Source of the DNA: Rhodobacteraceae bacterium 63075
GTDB lineage: Bacteria; Pseudomonadota; Alphaproteobacteria; Rhodobacterales; Rhodobacteraceae
DNA: 64,000 nucleotides
Assembly (NCBI GenBank): GCA_003417655.1
Contig: QVMW01000001.1
Span: forward strand, 545,498 to 609,497
Reading direction: 5' to 3'
Part shown: in pieces, positions 35,500 to 44,105 of the stretch
Position numbering within the stretch: the first letter of the stretch is position 1
How the letters are laid out: every line of letters begins with the position of its first letter
The notes under the pieces: generated by a model
Told to the model about the DNA's origin: nothing
The model's database searches: none
What the model saw: the letters and a program-made list of their open reading frames with translations, nothing else
Translations under genes and position numbers: made by a program

Positions 35500-37389
35500 A
35501 TGGGATATAAAGACGTTTACGAAGCCTGGCAGGCCGATCCGGAGGCGTTCTGGATGGAGGCCGCCGAGGCCATCGACTGGGACGAGAAGCCGAGCAAGGC
35601 GCTCTTCGACAAGGGGGAGAACCTCTACGAGTGGTTCGCCGACGGCAGGTGCAACACCTGCTGGAACGCGGTGGACCGGCATGTCGAGGCCGGGCGCGGC
35701 GAGCAGACGGCGATCATCCATGACAGCCCGCTCACCCACTCCAAGCGCGAGATCTCCTATGCCGAGCTGCGCAACCGTGTCGCCACGCTGGCGGGCGCGC
35801 TCAGGGCCAAGGGCATCGAGAAGGGCGACCGCGTCATCATCTACATGCCGATGATCCCCGAGGCGCTGGAGGCGATGCTGGCCTGCGGGCGGTTGGGGGC
35901 GATCCATTCGGTCGTCTTCGGCGGTTTCGCGGCCAACGAGCTGGCCGTGCGGATCGACGATGCCAAGCCCAAGGCGATCATCGCCGCCTCCTGCGGGCTC
36001 GAGCCGGGGCGCGTCGTCCATTACAAGCCGCTGCTTGACGGGGCGATCGACATTGCCGGGCACAAGCCCGAGTTCTGCGTGATCTTCCAGCGCGAACAGG
36101 AAGTGGCCGAGCTCAGGGAGGGCCGGGATGTGAACTGGCACGGCTTCCAGTATGGCGTGGAGCCTGCCGAATGCGTCCCCGTGGAAGGCAACCACCCGTC
36201 CTACATCCTCTACACTTCCGGAACGACGGGCCAGCCCAAGGGCGTCATCCGGCACACCGCCGGGCAGCTCGTGGCGCTCAACTGGACGATGAAGAACATC
36301 TACAATGTCGACCCCGGCGATGTCTTCTGGGCGGCCTCGGATGTCGGCTGGGTCGTGGGGCACAGCTATATCGCCTATGCGCCGCTCATCCACGGCAACA
36401 CGACGATCGTCTTCGAGGGCAAGCCCGTGGGCACGCCCGACGCGGGCACGTTCTGGCGTGTGATCTCCGAGCACAAGGTCAGGAGCTTCTTCACCGCGCC
36501 GACGGCATTCCGCGCCGTGAAGCGGGAGGATCCGAAGGGCGAGTTCGTTGGCAAGTATGACCTCAGCGCCCTGAATGCGATCTACCTGGCCGGCGAGCGG
36601 GCCGACCCCGACACGATCATCTGGACGCAGGAGATGACCGGCAAGCCCGTCTATGACCACTGGTGGCAGACAGAGACGGGCTGGACCATCGCCGGCAATC
36701 CCGTGGGGATCGAGCCGCTGCCCGTGAAACTGGGCAGCCCGACCGTGCCGATGCCGGGCTATGACGTGCGCATCCTGGGCGATGACGGCCATGAGCTGGC
36801 GGCGGGCGAGCTGGGCGCGATCGCGATCAAGCTGCCCCTGCCGCCGGGCACGCTCCCCAACCTGTGGAACGCCGAAGAGCGCTTCCGCAAGAGCTATCTG
36901 AGCACCTTCCCGGGCTATTACGAGACGGGAGATGCGGGGATGATCGACGAGGACGGCTACCTCTACATCATGGCGCGCACCGATGACGTGATCAACGTGG
37001 CCGGCCACCGGCTCAGCACCGGCGGGATGGAAGAGGTGCTGGCCGCGCATCCGGACGTGGCGGAATGTGCCGTGATCGGCGTGAGCGACGCGCTCAAGGG
37101 GCAGATGCCTGTCGGTTTCCTGTGCCTGTCCAAGGGCGTGAACCGCCCGCACGAGGAGATCGTGGACGAATGCGTGAAGATGGTGCGCGATCAGATCGGG
37201 CCGGTCGCGGCCTTCAAGAAGGCGGTGGTCGTGGACCGTCTGCCCAAGACGCGCTCGGGCAAGATCCTGCGGGCGACCATGGTGTCGATCGCGGACGGGG
37301 CCGACTGGAAGATGCCGGCCACGGTCGATGATCCGGCGATCTTCGGCGAGATCGCGGAGGCGCTGCGCACCATCGGCTACGCCAAGTGA
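35500..37389 (+). CDS. prpE: Propionyl-CoA synthetase
   Basis: PrpE activates propionate to propionyl-CoA via an acyl-adenylate. The 629-residue AMP-forming ligase begins MGYKDVYEAWQADPEAFWME, the PrpE-type N-terminus, and has the ATP-binding P-loop YTSGTTGQPKGVIRHT, VVGHSYIAYAPLIHG, YDHWWQTETGW, and the hinge/TRDD-like ARTDDVINVAGHRLSTGGME. The catalytic lysine lies in KTRSGKILRATM near the C-terminus. ATG 35500 is preceded by AAAGGAGGAGACAGTG, an excellent ribosome-binding site; the earlier ATG at 35347 lies inside the regulatory array. Four hairpins follow the gene. Confidence 0.95.
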   Translation: MGYKDVYEAWQADPEAFWMEAAEAIDWDEKPSKALFDKGENLYEWFADGRCNTCWNAVDRHVEAGRGEQTAIIHDSPLTHSKREISYAELRNRVATLAGALRAKGIEKGDRVIIYMPMIPEALEAMLACGRLGAIHSVVFGGFAANELAVRIDDAKPKAIIAASCGLEPGRVVHYKPLLDGAIDIAGHKPEFCVIFQREQEVAELREGRDVNWHGFQYGVEPAECVPVEGNHPSYILYTSGTTGQPKGVIRHTAGQLVALNWTMKNIYNVDPGDVFWAASDVGWVVGHSYIAYAPLIHGNTTIVFEGKPVGTPDAGTFWRVISEHKVRSFFTAPTAFRAVKREDPKGEFVGKYDLSALNAIYLAGERADPDTIIWTQEMTGKPVYDHWWQTETGWTIAGNPVGIEPLPVKLGSPTVPMPGYDVRILGDDGHELAAGELGAIAIKLPLPPGTLPNLWNAEERFRKSYLSTFPGYYETGDAGMIDEDGYLYIMARTDDVINVAGHRLSTGGMEEVLAAHPDVAECAVIGVSDALKGQMPVGFLCLSKGVNRPHEEIVDECVKMVRDQIGPVAAFKKAVVVDRLPKTRSGKILRATMVSIADGADWKMPATVDDPAIFGEIAEALRTIGYAK

Positions 37390-37396
37390 AGACGGG

Positions 37397-37504
37397 GCCG
37401 AATTCCGTCGCGGAATTCGGCTCGTTTTCCTCGCATGAAAACGGATGCGCGCGGGGCGCGAAATTCTCGAAGAATTTCGGACCGATTTTTGTGACAAAAA
37501 TCGG
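37397..37504. repeat. Array of four consecutive hairpins after prpE
   Basis: Four separate dyads follow the prpE stop. They are GCCGAATTCCG/CGGAATTCGGC (37397-37421, loop TCG), CGTTTTC/GAAAACG (37423-37443), CGAAATTCT/AGAATTTCG (37459-37479, loop CGA), and CCGATTTTTGT/ACAAAAATCGG (37482-37504). All arms are perfect, with stems of 7-11 bp. No other palindrome unit is repeated exactly. The array may end prpE transcription, protect its 3' end, or be a repeat element; it ends 53 bases before the HMG-CoA reductase start. Confidence 0.85.
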
Positions 37505-37557
37505 CCGGTTGTGACCTCGGAAGGATGGGCTAAAATCGGCCCGTCAGGGAGGATCAC

Positions 37558-38817
37558 ATGGCCACATCACGTCTTTCGGGGTTTCACAATCTCAGCCGCG
37601 CGGAACGGCTGGGCAAGCTGGTGGAGGAGACGGCGCTGGGCGCGGCGGAGGCCGCCGGGCTCGAAGCCGCGGCGGCGCAGCATGGCGATCTGGCCGACCA
37701 TCTGAGCGAAAACGTGATTTCCGTCATGTCGGTGCCCCTCGGGGTGGCGACCAACCTGATCGTCGATGGCACGGATGTGCTGGTGCCCATGGCCACCGAA
37801 GAAAGCTCGGTGATCGCCGCCGTTGGCAACGGCGCGCGCGCCTGCCGCGCGAGCGGCGGCGTGACCACCGAGGCGGATGCGCCCTGCATGATCGCGCAGG
37901 TGCAGATCACCGGCTTGGCCGACATTGCCGCGGGCAAGGCTGCGCTGGAGGCGCGGCGGGACGAGATCGAAGCCTTCTGCAACGACGCCGACCCGATGCT
38001 GCTACGCTTCGGCGGCGGGTTTCGCGACCTGGAGCTGCGCGCGGCGGGGCCGTTTCTCGTGGTCCATCTCATCGTCGATGTGCGCGATGCGATGGGGGCC
38101 AATGCCGTCAACACCATGGCCGAGGGGCTTGCCCCGAAGCTCGAGGCCTGGACGGGCGGCAAGGTGGGGCTGCGCATCCTGAGCAACCTCGCGGACCGGC
38201 GGCTGGTCAGGGCGCGGGCGGTCTGGCCGAAAGCCATGATCGGGGCAGATGCGGTGCGCGGGATCGTATCGGCCTGGGAGTTCGCCCATCACGACCCCTA
38301 CCGCGCGGCGACGCATAACAAGGGGATCATGAACGGGATTTCCGCCGTGGCGCTGGCCACGGGCAATGACACGCGCGCGCTCGAGGCGGGGGCGCATGCC
38401 TATGCCGCGCGGCTCGGGGCCGAGGGGGGCTATGGCCCGCTTTCGCGGTATTCCGTGACCGCCGAGGGCGACCTTCTGGGCGAGATCGAGCTGCCGATGC
38501 CCATGGGCGTCGTCGGCGGGGCGACGAAGGTGCATCCCACCGCGCAGGCGGCGCTGAAGATCATGGGGGCAGAGAGCGCGGACCGGCTCGGGCGCGTGAC
38601 GGCGGCGGTGGGGCTGGTGCAGAACTTCTCGGCCCTGCGCGCGCTGGCGGGCGAAGGCATCCAGCGCGGGCATATGGGCCTGCACGCGCGCAACGTGGCG
38701 ATCGCGGCGGGGGCCGTCGGCGCTGAGGTCGAGGCCGTGGCGCTGGAGATGATCGCGCGCGGCGCGGTGCGCGAGGAGGTGGCCCGGGAGATATTGGGCG
38801 AGGGCGGCGCAGGCTGA
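37558..38817 (+). CDS. Hydroxymethylglutaryl-CoA reductase, class II
   Basis: The 419-residue protein belongs to the class II (bacterial, often degradative) HMG-CoA reductases, which interconvert mevalonate plus CoA and HMG-CoA. It has LSENVISVMSVPLGVATNLIVDG with the catalytic glutamate (E51), a catalytic lysine in ATHNKGIMNGISAVALATGNDTRA, and the C-terminal histidine loop GIQRGHMGLHARNVA. The ATG follows GGGAGGATCAC. No other mevalonate gene lies nearby and ispH of the MEP pathway is in the same window. A catabolic or acyl-CoA role is therefore likelier than isoprenoid synthesis, as an inference from context with prpE and maeB. Confidence 0.9.
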   Translation: MATSRLSGFHNLSRAERLGKLVEETALGAAEAAGLEAAAAQHGDLADHLSENVISVMSVPLGVATNLIVDGTDVLVPMATEESSVIAAVGNGARACRASGGVTTEADAPCMIAQVQITGLADIAAGKAALEARRDEIEAFCNDADPMLLRFGGGFRDLELRAAGPFLVVHLIVDVRDAMGANAVNTMAEGLAPKLEAWTGGKVGLRILSNLADRRLVRARAVWPKAMIGADAVRGIVSAWEFAHHDPYRAATHNKGIMNGISAVALATGNDTRALEAGAHAYAARLGAEGGYGPLSRYSVTAEGDLLGEIELPMPMGVVGGATKVHPTAQAALKIMGAESADRLGRVTAAVGLVQNFSALRALAGEGIQRGHMGLHARNVAIAAGAVGAEVEAVALEMIARGAVREEVAREILGEGGAG

Positions 38818-38861
38818 GGCAGACGGCCCGCCCGCCCACCCCCGCCTGCCTCAGCCTGCGC
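38807..38861 (+). repeat. 16-bp perfect hairpin spanning the HMG-CoA reductase stop codon
   Basis: GCGCAGGCTGAGGCAG (38807-38822), which includes the TGA stop, is perfectly complementary to CTGCCTCAGCCTGCGC (38846-38861), with a 23-base C-rich loop. There is no T-run. It probably acts as a 3' end or RNA-stability structure for the reductase transcript. Confidence 0.75.
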
Positions 38862-38938
38862 GGAGTGGGCGTTCGGCCCCGTGGCAGGCCGGCCCTTCGG
38901 GGAGGATATTTTGGGCAAGAAGAAAGTGTTGGGCGCTG

Positions 38939-39982
38939 TCAGACTGCGGGTTGAGCCTCGGCGATCTTCTCGAGATATTCATCCGAGTAGTCCACTTCGA
39001 TCTCGATCCAGACCGGCAGGTGGTCGGACATCTCGTGGGTGCACCATTCGGGGTAGTAGCCGGCCCAGTCGGCATAGGGCTGGCCCCTGTCCCGGCCTTC
39101 GCGGATGGCCATGGCAGTGGCCTCGTAGGCCTCCTGCTGGTCGGGGCGAAAGACGGAGCTGCGCCAGTCGAAGGCGCCGTGGCGCAGCAGGCGGGCCTTG
39201 CGCTGGGGGCCTGTGAAGGTGATCTGGTCATAGTGCTTGTCGCCGCCGAGATTCGTCGCGCCGAAGAGCGGAACGATGTAGCCCGCCTCTTCGAGGATTT
39301 GGAACTCCTCGTCGAGGGTCGTGTCGATATTCATGTCGCCGAGGAAGATATGCACCTCGTCATCTTCTTTGGCGCGGTCGGCCAGAAGCTCGGCCACGGC
39401 GCGGATCTCGTCGCGGCGGAGCGGGCGGCCTGTCACCTCTTCATAGACGATATGGGCCGAGCAGAGCGTGAACTTGAACCAGCCGGCCTGGAAGGAGGCG
39501 AAGAAGGGCGTCCGCCCGATCTGTTCGCCGCCGGGGAGCGCATCGTGGGGGAAGACCAACTCGCCGATCAGGTTGCGGAAGGAGACCTTGTTGCAGTTGT
39601 AGAGAAAGGCCATGCGCTCGTGGTTGCCGCGGCCCTTGCCCGAGCTGTCATTGATGAAGAAGTCCCAGTTGGGCCCCAGCAGTTTGACGAGCCGGGCGAC
39701 GCTTTCGATGTCTTTCACTTCCTGCACGGCGCAGATGTCGAAATGGTCGATGATCTCCGCGATGTAGTGAAAGCTCTCGCGCAGGCGGGGGCGGCCACCG
39801 TCGAAATGGCGGATGTTCCAGGAGCCGAGGATGAGCGAGTTCGGGCGGCGGGCGTTCTCGATCTGCGCGGCGAGGTCACTCCGCAGCGCCAGCAGGTGAT
39901 CGCAGACCCAGCCTGCCTGGCCGGGCGCGGCGCGACCTTCAGGGTAGAGGATGTTGTTTTTCAGGAGGCCGTAGAAGGCCAT
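38939..39982 (-). CDS. Endonuclease/exonuclease/phosphatase-fold protein
   Basis: The 347-residue protein has the EEP superfamily motifs: LILGSWNIRHFDGG, ICAVQEVKDIESV with the catalytic glutamate, HIFLGDMNIDTTLDE with the Asp/Asn pair, and the final SDHLPVWIEIEVD with the catalytic histidine. Such enzymes cut phosphodiester bonds in nucleic acids or lipids. No signal peptide is visible, so it should be cytoplasmic, and the substrate cannot be inferred. It lies 108 bases downstream of nadK on the same strand. Confidence 0.85.
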   Translation of the reverse strand: MAFYGLLKNNILYPEGRAAPGQAGWVCDHLLALRSDLAAQIENARRPNSLILGSWNIRHFDGGRPRLRESFHYIAEIIDHFDICAVQEVKDIESVARLVKLLGPNWDFFINDSSGKGRGNHERMAFLYNCNKVSFRNLIGELVFPHDALPGGEQIGRTPFFASFQAGWFKFTLCSAHIVYEEVTGRPLRRDEIRAVAELLADRAKEDDEVHIFLGDMNIDTTLDEEFQILEEAGYIVPLFGATNLGGDKHYDQITFTGPQRKARLLRHGAFDWRSSVFRPDQQEAYEATAMAIREGRDRGQPYADWAGYYPEWCTHEMSDHLPVWIEIEVDYSDEYLEKIAEAQPAV

Positions 39983-40090
39983 GGGCGCGCTCCCGTTCCG
40001 TGGAACTTGCGGCAGGATAGCACAATTGCGCTCAAAGCGCTTGCATTTGCGCGGGGGCGTCTTGTCGGAGCGGCTCGGCTGGCGCGGGGT

Positions 40091-40852
40091 TCAGACGAAC
40101 TGTTCGCGGATCAGGCGTTCTTCCAGCCCGTGGCCCGGGTCGAAGAGGATGCGGTGGCGGATCGTGGGTTCGGAGCGGATCTCGACCGAGGAGACATTGG
40201 CGACGGAGCGGCTGTCGGCATCGGCCATGACCGGGCGTTTCTCCGGGTCGGTCACTTCGAAGAGCACTGTCGCGCCCTTGGGCAGCAGCGCGCCGCGCCA
40301 GCGCCGGGGGCGGAAGGGGGCGATGGCCGTGAGCGCCAGCACGTCGGAGCCGATGGGCAGGATCGGGCCGTGGGCGGAATAGTTGTAGGCCGTCGAGCCT
40401 GCCGGCGTCGACACGAGCGCGCCGTCGCAGACCAGCTCTTCGAGGCGCAGGCGGCCATCGACGCTGATCTTGAGCCGCGCGGCCTGCGGGCCCATCCGCA
40501 GGACGGAAACCTCGTTGATCGCCAGCGCTTCATGGCTGGAGCCATCGGTGCAGGTGGACTTCATGGACAGCGGGTTGATCACCGCTTCCTCGGCGTTCTC
40601 GAGCCGCTCCATGAGGCCGTTCTCGGAATATTCGTTCATCAGGAAGCCGACTGTTCCGCGGTTCATCCCGTAGACCGGGGCGGGCAGGCCCTGCGTGCGG
40701 TGCAGGGTCTGGAGCATGTAGCCGTCGCCGCCGAGCGCGACGATGATATCGGCCTTGTCCTCGGGCGCATCGCCGTAGCGTCCGACCAGCGCGGCGCGGG
40801 CGGTTTGCGCGACGGCGGCGTCGCTGGCGGAGAAGGCGATCTTGAGCGTCAT
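40091..40852 (-). CDS. nadK: NAD kinase
   Basis: NadK phosphorylates NAD to NADP. The 253-residue protein is the short alphaproteobacterial form, with the ATP/NAD-binding GGDG at residues 41-44 ([16 protein letters not shown]), [27 protein letters not shown] and the second glycine-rich segment [20 protein letters not shown]. The ATG lies 12 bases after a copy of the CCAATAGGAAACG motif. It is divergent from glyA, which carries the same motif in its own leader. NADP made here is used by the malic enzyme MaeB, among others. Confidence 0.95.
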   Translation of the reverse strand: MTLKIAFSASDAAVAQTARAALVGRYGDAPEDKADIIVALGGDGYMLQTLHRTQGLPAPVYGMNRGTVGFLMNEYSENGLMERLENAEEAVINPLSMKSTCTDGSSHEALAINEVSVLRMGPQAARLKISVDGRLRLEELVCDGALVSTPAGSTAYNYSAHGPILPIGSDVLALTAIAPFRPRRWRGALLPKGATVLFEVTDPEKRPVMADADSRSVANVSSVEIRSEPTIRHRILFDPGHGLEERLIREQFV

Positions 40853-40864
40853 GGGCTGCGCTTT

Positions 40865-40994
40865 CGTTTCCTATTGGCGGCAAGGTGACCCTTTTGCGAC
40901 AGCTTGTCCACCGCCCCGGCGCCCGCGTGACGCGCAGATCGCCGCATTGGTCGGAAATGGGGTTACCCGGGGGGCGGGTTTCCAATAGGAAACG
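40865..40994. promoter_or_regulatory. 13-bp motif repeated in the leaders of divergent nadK and glyA
   Basis: CGTTTCCTATTGG at 40865-40877 and CCAATAGGAAACG at 40982-40994 are exact reverse complements separated by 104 bases. Read along each gene, the same motif CCAATAGGAAACG stands 12 bases before the nadK ATG and 34 bases before the glyA ATG. This could be a shared operator, a shared leader element, or the ends of a large stem. No known binding motif is recognised. Confidence 0.7.
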
Positions 40995-41028
40995 CTGGAG
41001 AATCGCAATTTCGCAACGGGAGACAGGG

Positions 41029-42312
41029 ATGTCGGACAAGGATTTCTTCACTGAGGCGCTGGCCTCGCGCGATCCGGAGCTTTGGGGCGCGGTCACCGAT
41101 GAACTGGGCCGCCAGCGCGATGAGATCGAATTGATTGCCAGCGAGAACATCGTCTCGGCGGCGGTGATGGAGGCACAGGGCACCGTTCTGACCAACAAGT
41201 ATGCCGAGGGTTATCCCGGGCGGCGTTACTATGGCGGCTGCCAGTATGTCGACGTTGCGGAAAACCTCGCCATCGACCGCGCCAAGGAGCTGTTCGGCTG
41301 CGGCTTCGCCAACGTCCAGCCCAACTCGGGCTCGCAGGCCAATCAGGGCGTGTTCACGGCGCTTTTGCAGCCGGGTGACACGATCCTCGGGATGGATCTC
41401 GCCTCGGGCGGCCACCTGACGCATGGGGCCGCGCCCAACCAGTCGGGCAAGTGGTTCAACGCGGTCCACTATGGCGTGCGCGAGGACGACAACCTGATCG
41501 ACTATGACCAGGTCGAGGCGCTGGCGAAAGAGCACCAGCCCAAGCTGATCATCGCGGGCGGCTCGGCGGTTCCGCGCGTGATCGATTTCGCGCGGTTCCG
41601 CGAGATTGCCGACATGGTGGGCGCCTACCTGCACGTGGATATGGCGCATTTCGCCGGTCTCGTGGCGGCGGGCGAGCATCCCTCGCCCTTCCCGCATGCG
41701 CATGTCGCCACCACGACGACGCACAAGACGCTTCGCGGCCCGCGCGGCGGCATGATCCTGACCGATGACGAGGCGCTGGCCAAGAAGTTCAACTCGGCGA
41801 TCTTCCCCGGCATCCAGGGTGGCCCGCTGATGCATGTGATCGCGGCCAAGGCCGTGGCCTTCGGCGAGGCGCTGCGGCCCGAGTTCAAGGCCTACCAGAA
41901 GCAGGTGCGGGCCAATGCCGCGGCGCTGGCCGACCAGCTCATCAAGGGCGGTCTGGATATCGTCACAGGCGGGACGGACACCCATGTGATGCTCGTCGAC
42001 CTGCGCCCCAAAGGTGTGACGGGCAACATCACCGATGCGGCGCTGGGCCGCGCGCATATCACCTGCAACAAGAACGGCATTCCGTTCGATCCTGAAAAAC
42101 CGATGGTCACGAGCGGCATCCGCCTCGGCACGCCGGCGGGCACGACGCGCGGCTTCGGCGAGGCCGAATTCCGCCGGATCGCCGACTGGATCGTCGAGGT
42201 GGTCGACGGGCTGGCGGCGAACGGGCCGGACGGCAACGGCGACGTGGAGGCCAAGGTGCGCGGCGAAGTCGCCGAGATGCTGAAGGGCTTTCCGCTCTAT
42301 CCGAAGCTCTGA
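41029..42312 (+). CDS. glyA: Serine hydroxymethyltransferase
   Basis: GlyA converts serine and tetrahydrofolate to glycine and 5,10-methylene-THF, the main source of one-carbon units. The 427-residue protein has [52 protein letters not shown], and the PLP-lysine segment [19 protein letters not shown]. The ATG at 41029 has a GGGAGACAGG ribosome-binding site; the upstream frame to 40885 is part of the promoter region. MetF in this window uses its product. A strong terminator follows. Confidence 0.97.
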   Translation: MSDKDFFTEALASRDPELWGAVTDELGRQRDEIELIASENIVSAAVMEAQGTVLTNKYAEGYPGRRYYGGCQYVDVAENLAIDRAKELFGCGFANVQPNSGSQANQGVFTALLQPGDTILGMDLASGGHLTHGAAPNQSGKWFNAVHYGVREDDNLIDYDQVEALAKEHQPKLIIAGGSAVPRVIDFARFREIADMVGAYLHVDMAHFAGLVAAGEHPSPFPHAHVATTTTHKTLRGPRGGMILTDDEALAKKFNSAIFPGIQGGPLMHVIAAKAVAFGEALRPEFKAYQKQVRANAAALADQLIKGGLDIVTGGTDTHVMLVDLRPKGVTGNITDAALGRAHITCNKNGIPFDPEKPMVTSGIRLGTPAGTTRGFGEAEFRRIADWIVEVVDGLAANGPDGNGDVEAKVRGEVAEMLKGFPLYPKL

Positions 42313-42330
42313 GCTGTTCGGAATATATCG

Positions 42331-42358
42331 AAAGGCCCGCCGAATTCGGCGGGCCTTT
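42331..42358 (+). terminator. Terminator after glyA (28-bp perfect palindrome)
   Basis: The palindrome AAAGGCCCGCCGAA and its exact complement form a 14-bp stem starting 19 bases after the glyA stop, with four T at its 3' end. It is a clear intrinsic terminator, and the flanking A and T tracts make it work in either direction. Confidence 0.9.
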
Positions 42359-42367
42359 TGTTCTTTA

Positions 42368-42439
42368 TGGGTGTTCGCAGAACACCCACGCGCCGACCGC
42401 CCCCATGGGCGGCGCGTGCGCGCCACCTGCGGTCGGCGC
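42368..42439. repeat. Structured region after glyA: hairpin plus nested hairpin
   Basis: TGGGTGTTC/GAACACCCA (42368-42388, loop GCA) is followed at once by an 11-bp stem GCGCCGACCGC/GCGGTCGGCGC (42390-42400 with 42429-42439). The latter encloses a further perfect hairpin, GGCGCG/CGCGCC (42411-42424). The region lies after the glyA terminator and before an aminotransferase-like gene, so it is not needed to end glyA transcription. It could be an RNA leader for the downstream gene or a repeat element. Confidence 0.7.
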
Positions 42440-42582
42440 TCGGCTCAGGTTTTCGAGTGAGATGCGGCTGATCCAGCGTCGCTCGAGATAAGTGCACATT
42501 CCCGCTCTGCCTGCCCCCTTCATCCCGGGGCTTTCCTTTCGGGCCGTCATGAGGTTTTCATACGCCAAACGAGGGAGGCCCC

Positions 42583-43842
42583 ATGGCAAATGCTTTTTCC
42601 GGTGAGTTGATGAGCGCCGTGCGCGCGCGTTTCGCGCATGTGGAGGAATGCCCTTTCGTGGGCGCGCGGGTGTTTTTCGAAAACGCGGGCGGGGCGCTGA
42701 CGCTGAATTCCGTCGCTCAGACCTCGGCGAAATTCGCCGCGATCCCCGACAACCAGGGCCGCGCGAACGCGGCCAGTGCGGCGCTCGTGGAGACGATCGA
42801 GACGGCGAAGGCGGACATGGCGCTGATGATGAACGCGCCTGAGGGCGGGCAGTTCTTCGTGGGCGAGAGCGGCACGGAGCTTCTGTTTCGACTGATCATG
42901 AATGCCTGCCTCGCGCGGCGGGGCGGGGGCCATGTCTTGGGCAGCACGCTGGAGCACCCGGCCAGCCGCTCGGCAGCCGCGCGCTGGGCGCGCGAGGCGG
43001 GGCTCGAGCATGTGCTCGTGGCCCATGACGATACAAGCGGCACGGTGGATGCGGCGGCCTACGCGACGGCCGTTACCGAGGAGACTGTCGTCGCCACGAT
43101 CGTCCACACCTCGCCGGTGACGGGCATGGGTGTTGATGTCGCGGCGATCTCGAAGGTGATTCGCGCGAGGGCGCCCGACTGCCTCATCATCGTGGACGGC
43201 ATCCAGCACGCGGCGCATGGGGCGATCGACATTGCCGCATATGACGTGGATGGCTACGTGATCAGCCCCTACAAGATGTTCTCGCGGCACGGCTACGGGC
43301 TGGCCTGGCTCTCCGGGCGGCTGGAGTGCGTGGCGCATAACGCGCTCGATGGCGGGCCGGAGCTCAACTGGGAGATGGGCACGCGCGACACCGGCGCCTA
43401 TGCCACGCTGAGCGATGTCTGCGCCTATCTCGAATGGCTCGGCGGGGAGGTCTCGGCGGAGACGGACCGCAGAAAGCGGATTACGGCGGCGGGCGAGGCG
43501 ATCCATGCGCAGGAAAAGGCGCTGACCGATGCGATGATCGATGGGAGCGGCAACCTTGCGGGGCTGCGCGAGATGGACCGCGTGACCATCCTCGGCGGCG
43601 CGGACAACGCGGCGCGGGAGGGGCTCGTCTCGCTTGCGGTCGCGGGGGTGCCGTCGGCGGAGGTCGTCGACCGGCTGAACGTGGCGGGCATCCGGACGCA
43701 TCTGCGCAAGCCCGATCACTACTCGGGCAATATCCTGGGCCCGCTCGGCCTCGACAGCTGCGTGCGCGTGTCGATGTGCCATTACAACAGCGTCGGCGAG
43801 GTGGCGAAGTTTCTCGCCGTGATGAAGGACATTGCTGCCTGA
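42583..43842 (+). CDS. Class V aminotransferase-fold protein, cysteine-desulfurase-like but lacking the cysteine
   Basis: The 419-residue PLP enzyme has the class V fold: FFENAGGALTLNSVAQ, FVGESGTELLFRLIMN, LEHPASRSAAARW, DCLIIVDGIQHAAHGAIDIAAYDVDGY and the lysine segment SPYKMFSRHGYGLAWL. It resembles SufS/CsdA-like proteins of the VC1184-like type. The C-terminal segment where desulfurases carry the reactive cysteine (HHCAQP-type) reads PDHYSGNIL, so sulfur transfer is not expected. The likely reaction is an aminotransferase, lyase or isomerase step on an unknown amino acid. The ribosome-binding site is GAGGGAGG. A cloverleaf-like element follows its stop by 5 bases. Confidence 0.82.
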   Translation: MANAFSGELMSAVRARFAHVEECPFVGARVFFENAGGALTLNSVAQTSAKFAAIPDNQGRANAASAALVETIETAKADMALMMNAPEGGQFFVGESGTELLFRLIMNACLARRGGGHVLGSTLEHPASRSAAARWAREAGLEHVLVAHDDTSGTVDAAAYATAVTEETVVATIVHTSPVTGMGVDVAAISKVIRARAPDCLIIVDGIQHAAHGAIDIAAYDVDGYVISPYKMFSRHGYGLAWLSGRLECVAHNALDGGPELNWEMGTRDTGAYATLSDVCAYLEWLGGEVSAETDRRKRITAAGEAIHAQEKALTDAMIDGSGNLAGLREMDRVTILGGADNAAREGLVSLAVAGVPSAEVVDRLNVAGIRTHLRKPDHYSGNILGPLGLDSCVRVSMCHYNSVGEVAKFLAVMKDIAA

Positions 43843-43847
43843 CGGGT

Positions 43848-43940
43848 TTGCGCCGTGCTGCGCACGTCGCTCCGGGGGCGGCAGGGGCGGCCCGTGGCCG
43901 CCCCTGCCGCCCCCCCTTGGCGATGCCGTAGGCAGCGCAA
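43848..43940. repeat. Cloverleaf-like intergenic element, copy A
   Basis: Outer stem TTGCGC (43848-43853) pairs with GCGCAA (43935-43940). Inside it are hairpin CGTGC-TGC-GCACG (43854-43866), then TCGC (43867-43870) pairing with GCGA (43920-43923) around a 19-bp perfect arm (43874-43892 with 43896-43914, loop CGT), then hairpin TGCC-GTA-GGCA (43924-43934). The order and linker lengths match copy B at 59322-59413. It begins 5 bases after the stop of the preceding gene. Confidence 0.8.
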
Positions 43941-44105
43941 GACCTCTTGACGCAGCCCGGCGGTCTCACTTGAACCTGCGCATCTTGTCCTGAAATAAGC
44001 CTGTTGCGGCTGTTCCTGACGCAGGGGCAGCGGTTTATTTTGGCTCGGTGCCTTTACGGATGCGTATCAAAGGATAGGTTTAGGGGAGTTGCAGGAGGAA
44101 TTCGC

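Noticed and set aside
35434..37557. Minus-strand open frame of about 700 codons opposite prpE
   Set aside because: It covers prpE and its hairpin array in antisense; the protein is histidine- and arginine-rich without motifs.
38885..38925. GGCCCTTCGGGGAGGATATTTTGG-like sequence after the HMG-CoA reductase gene as a repeat
   Set aside because: It resembles a sequence I recall at gene ends in Roseobacter genomes, but only one copy is visible here, so a repeat call is not supported by this window.
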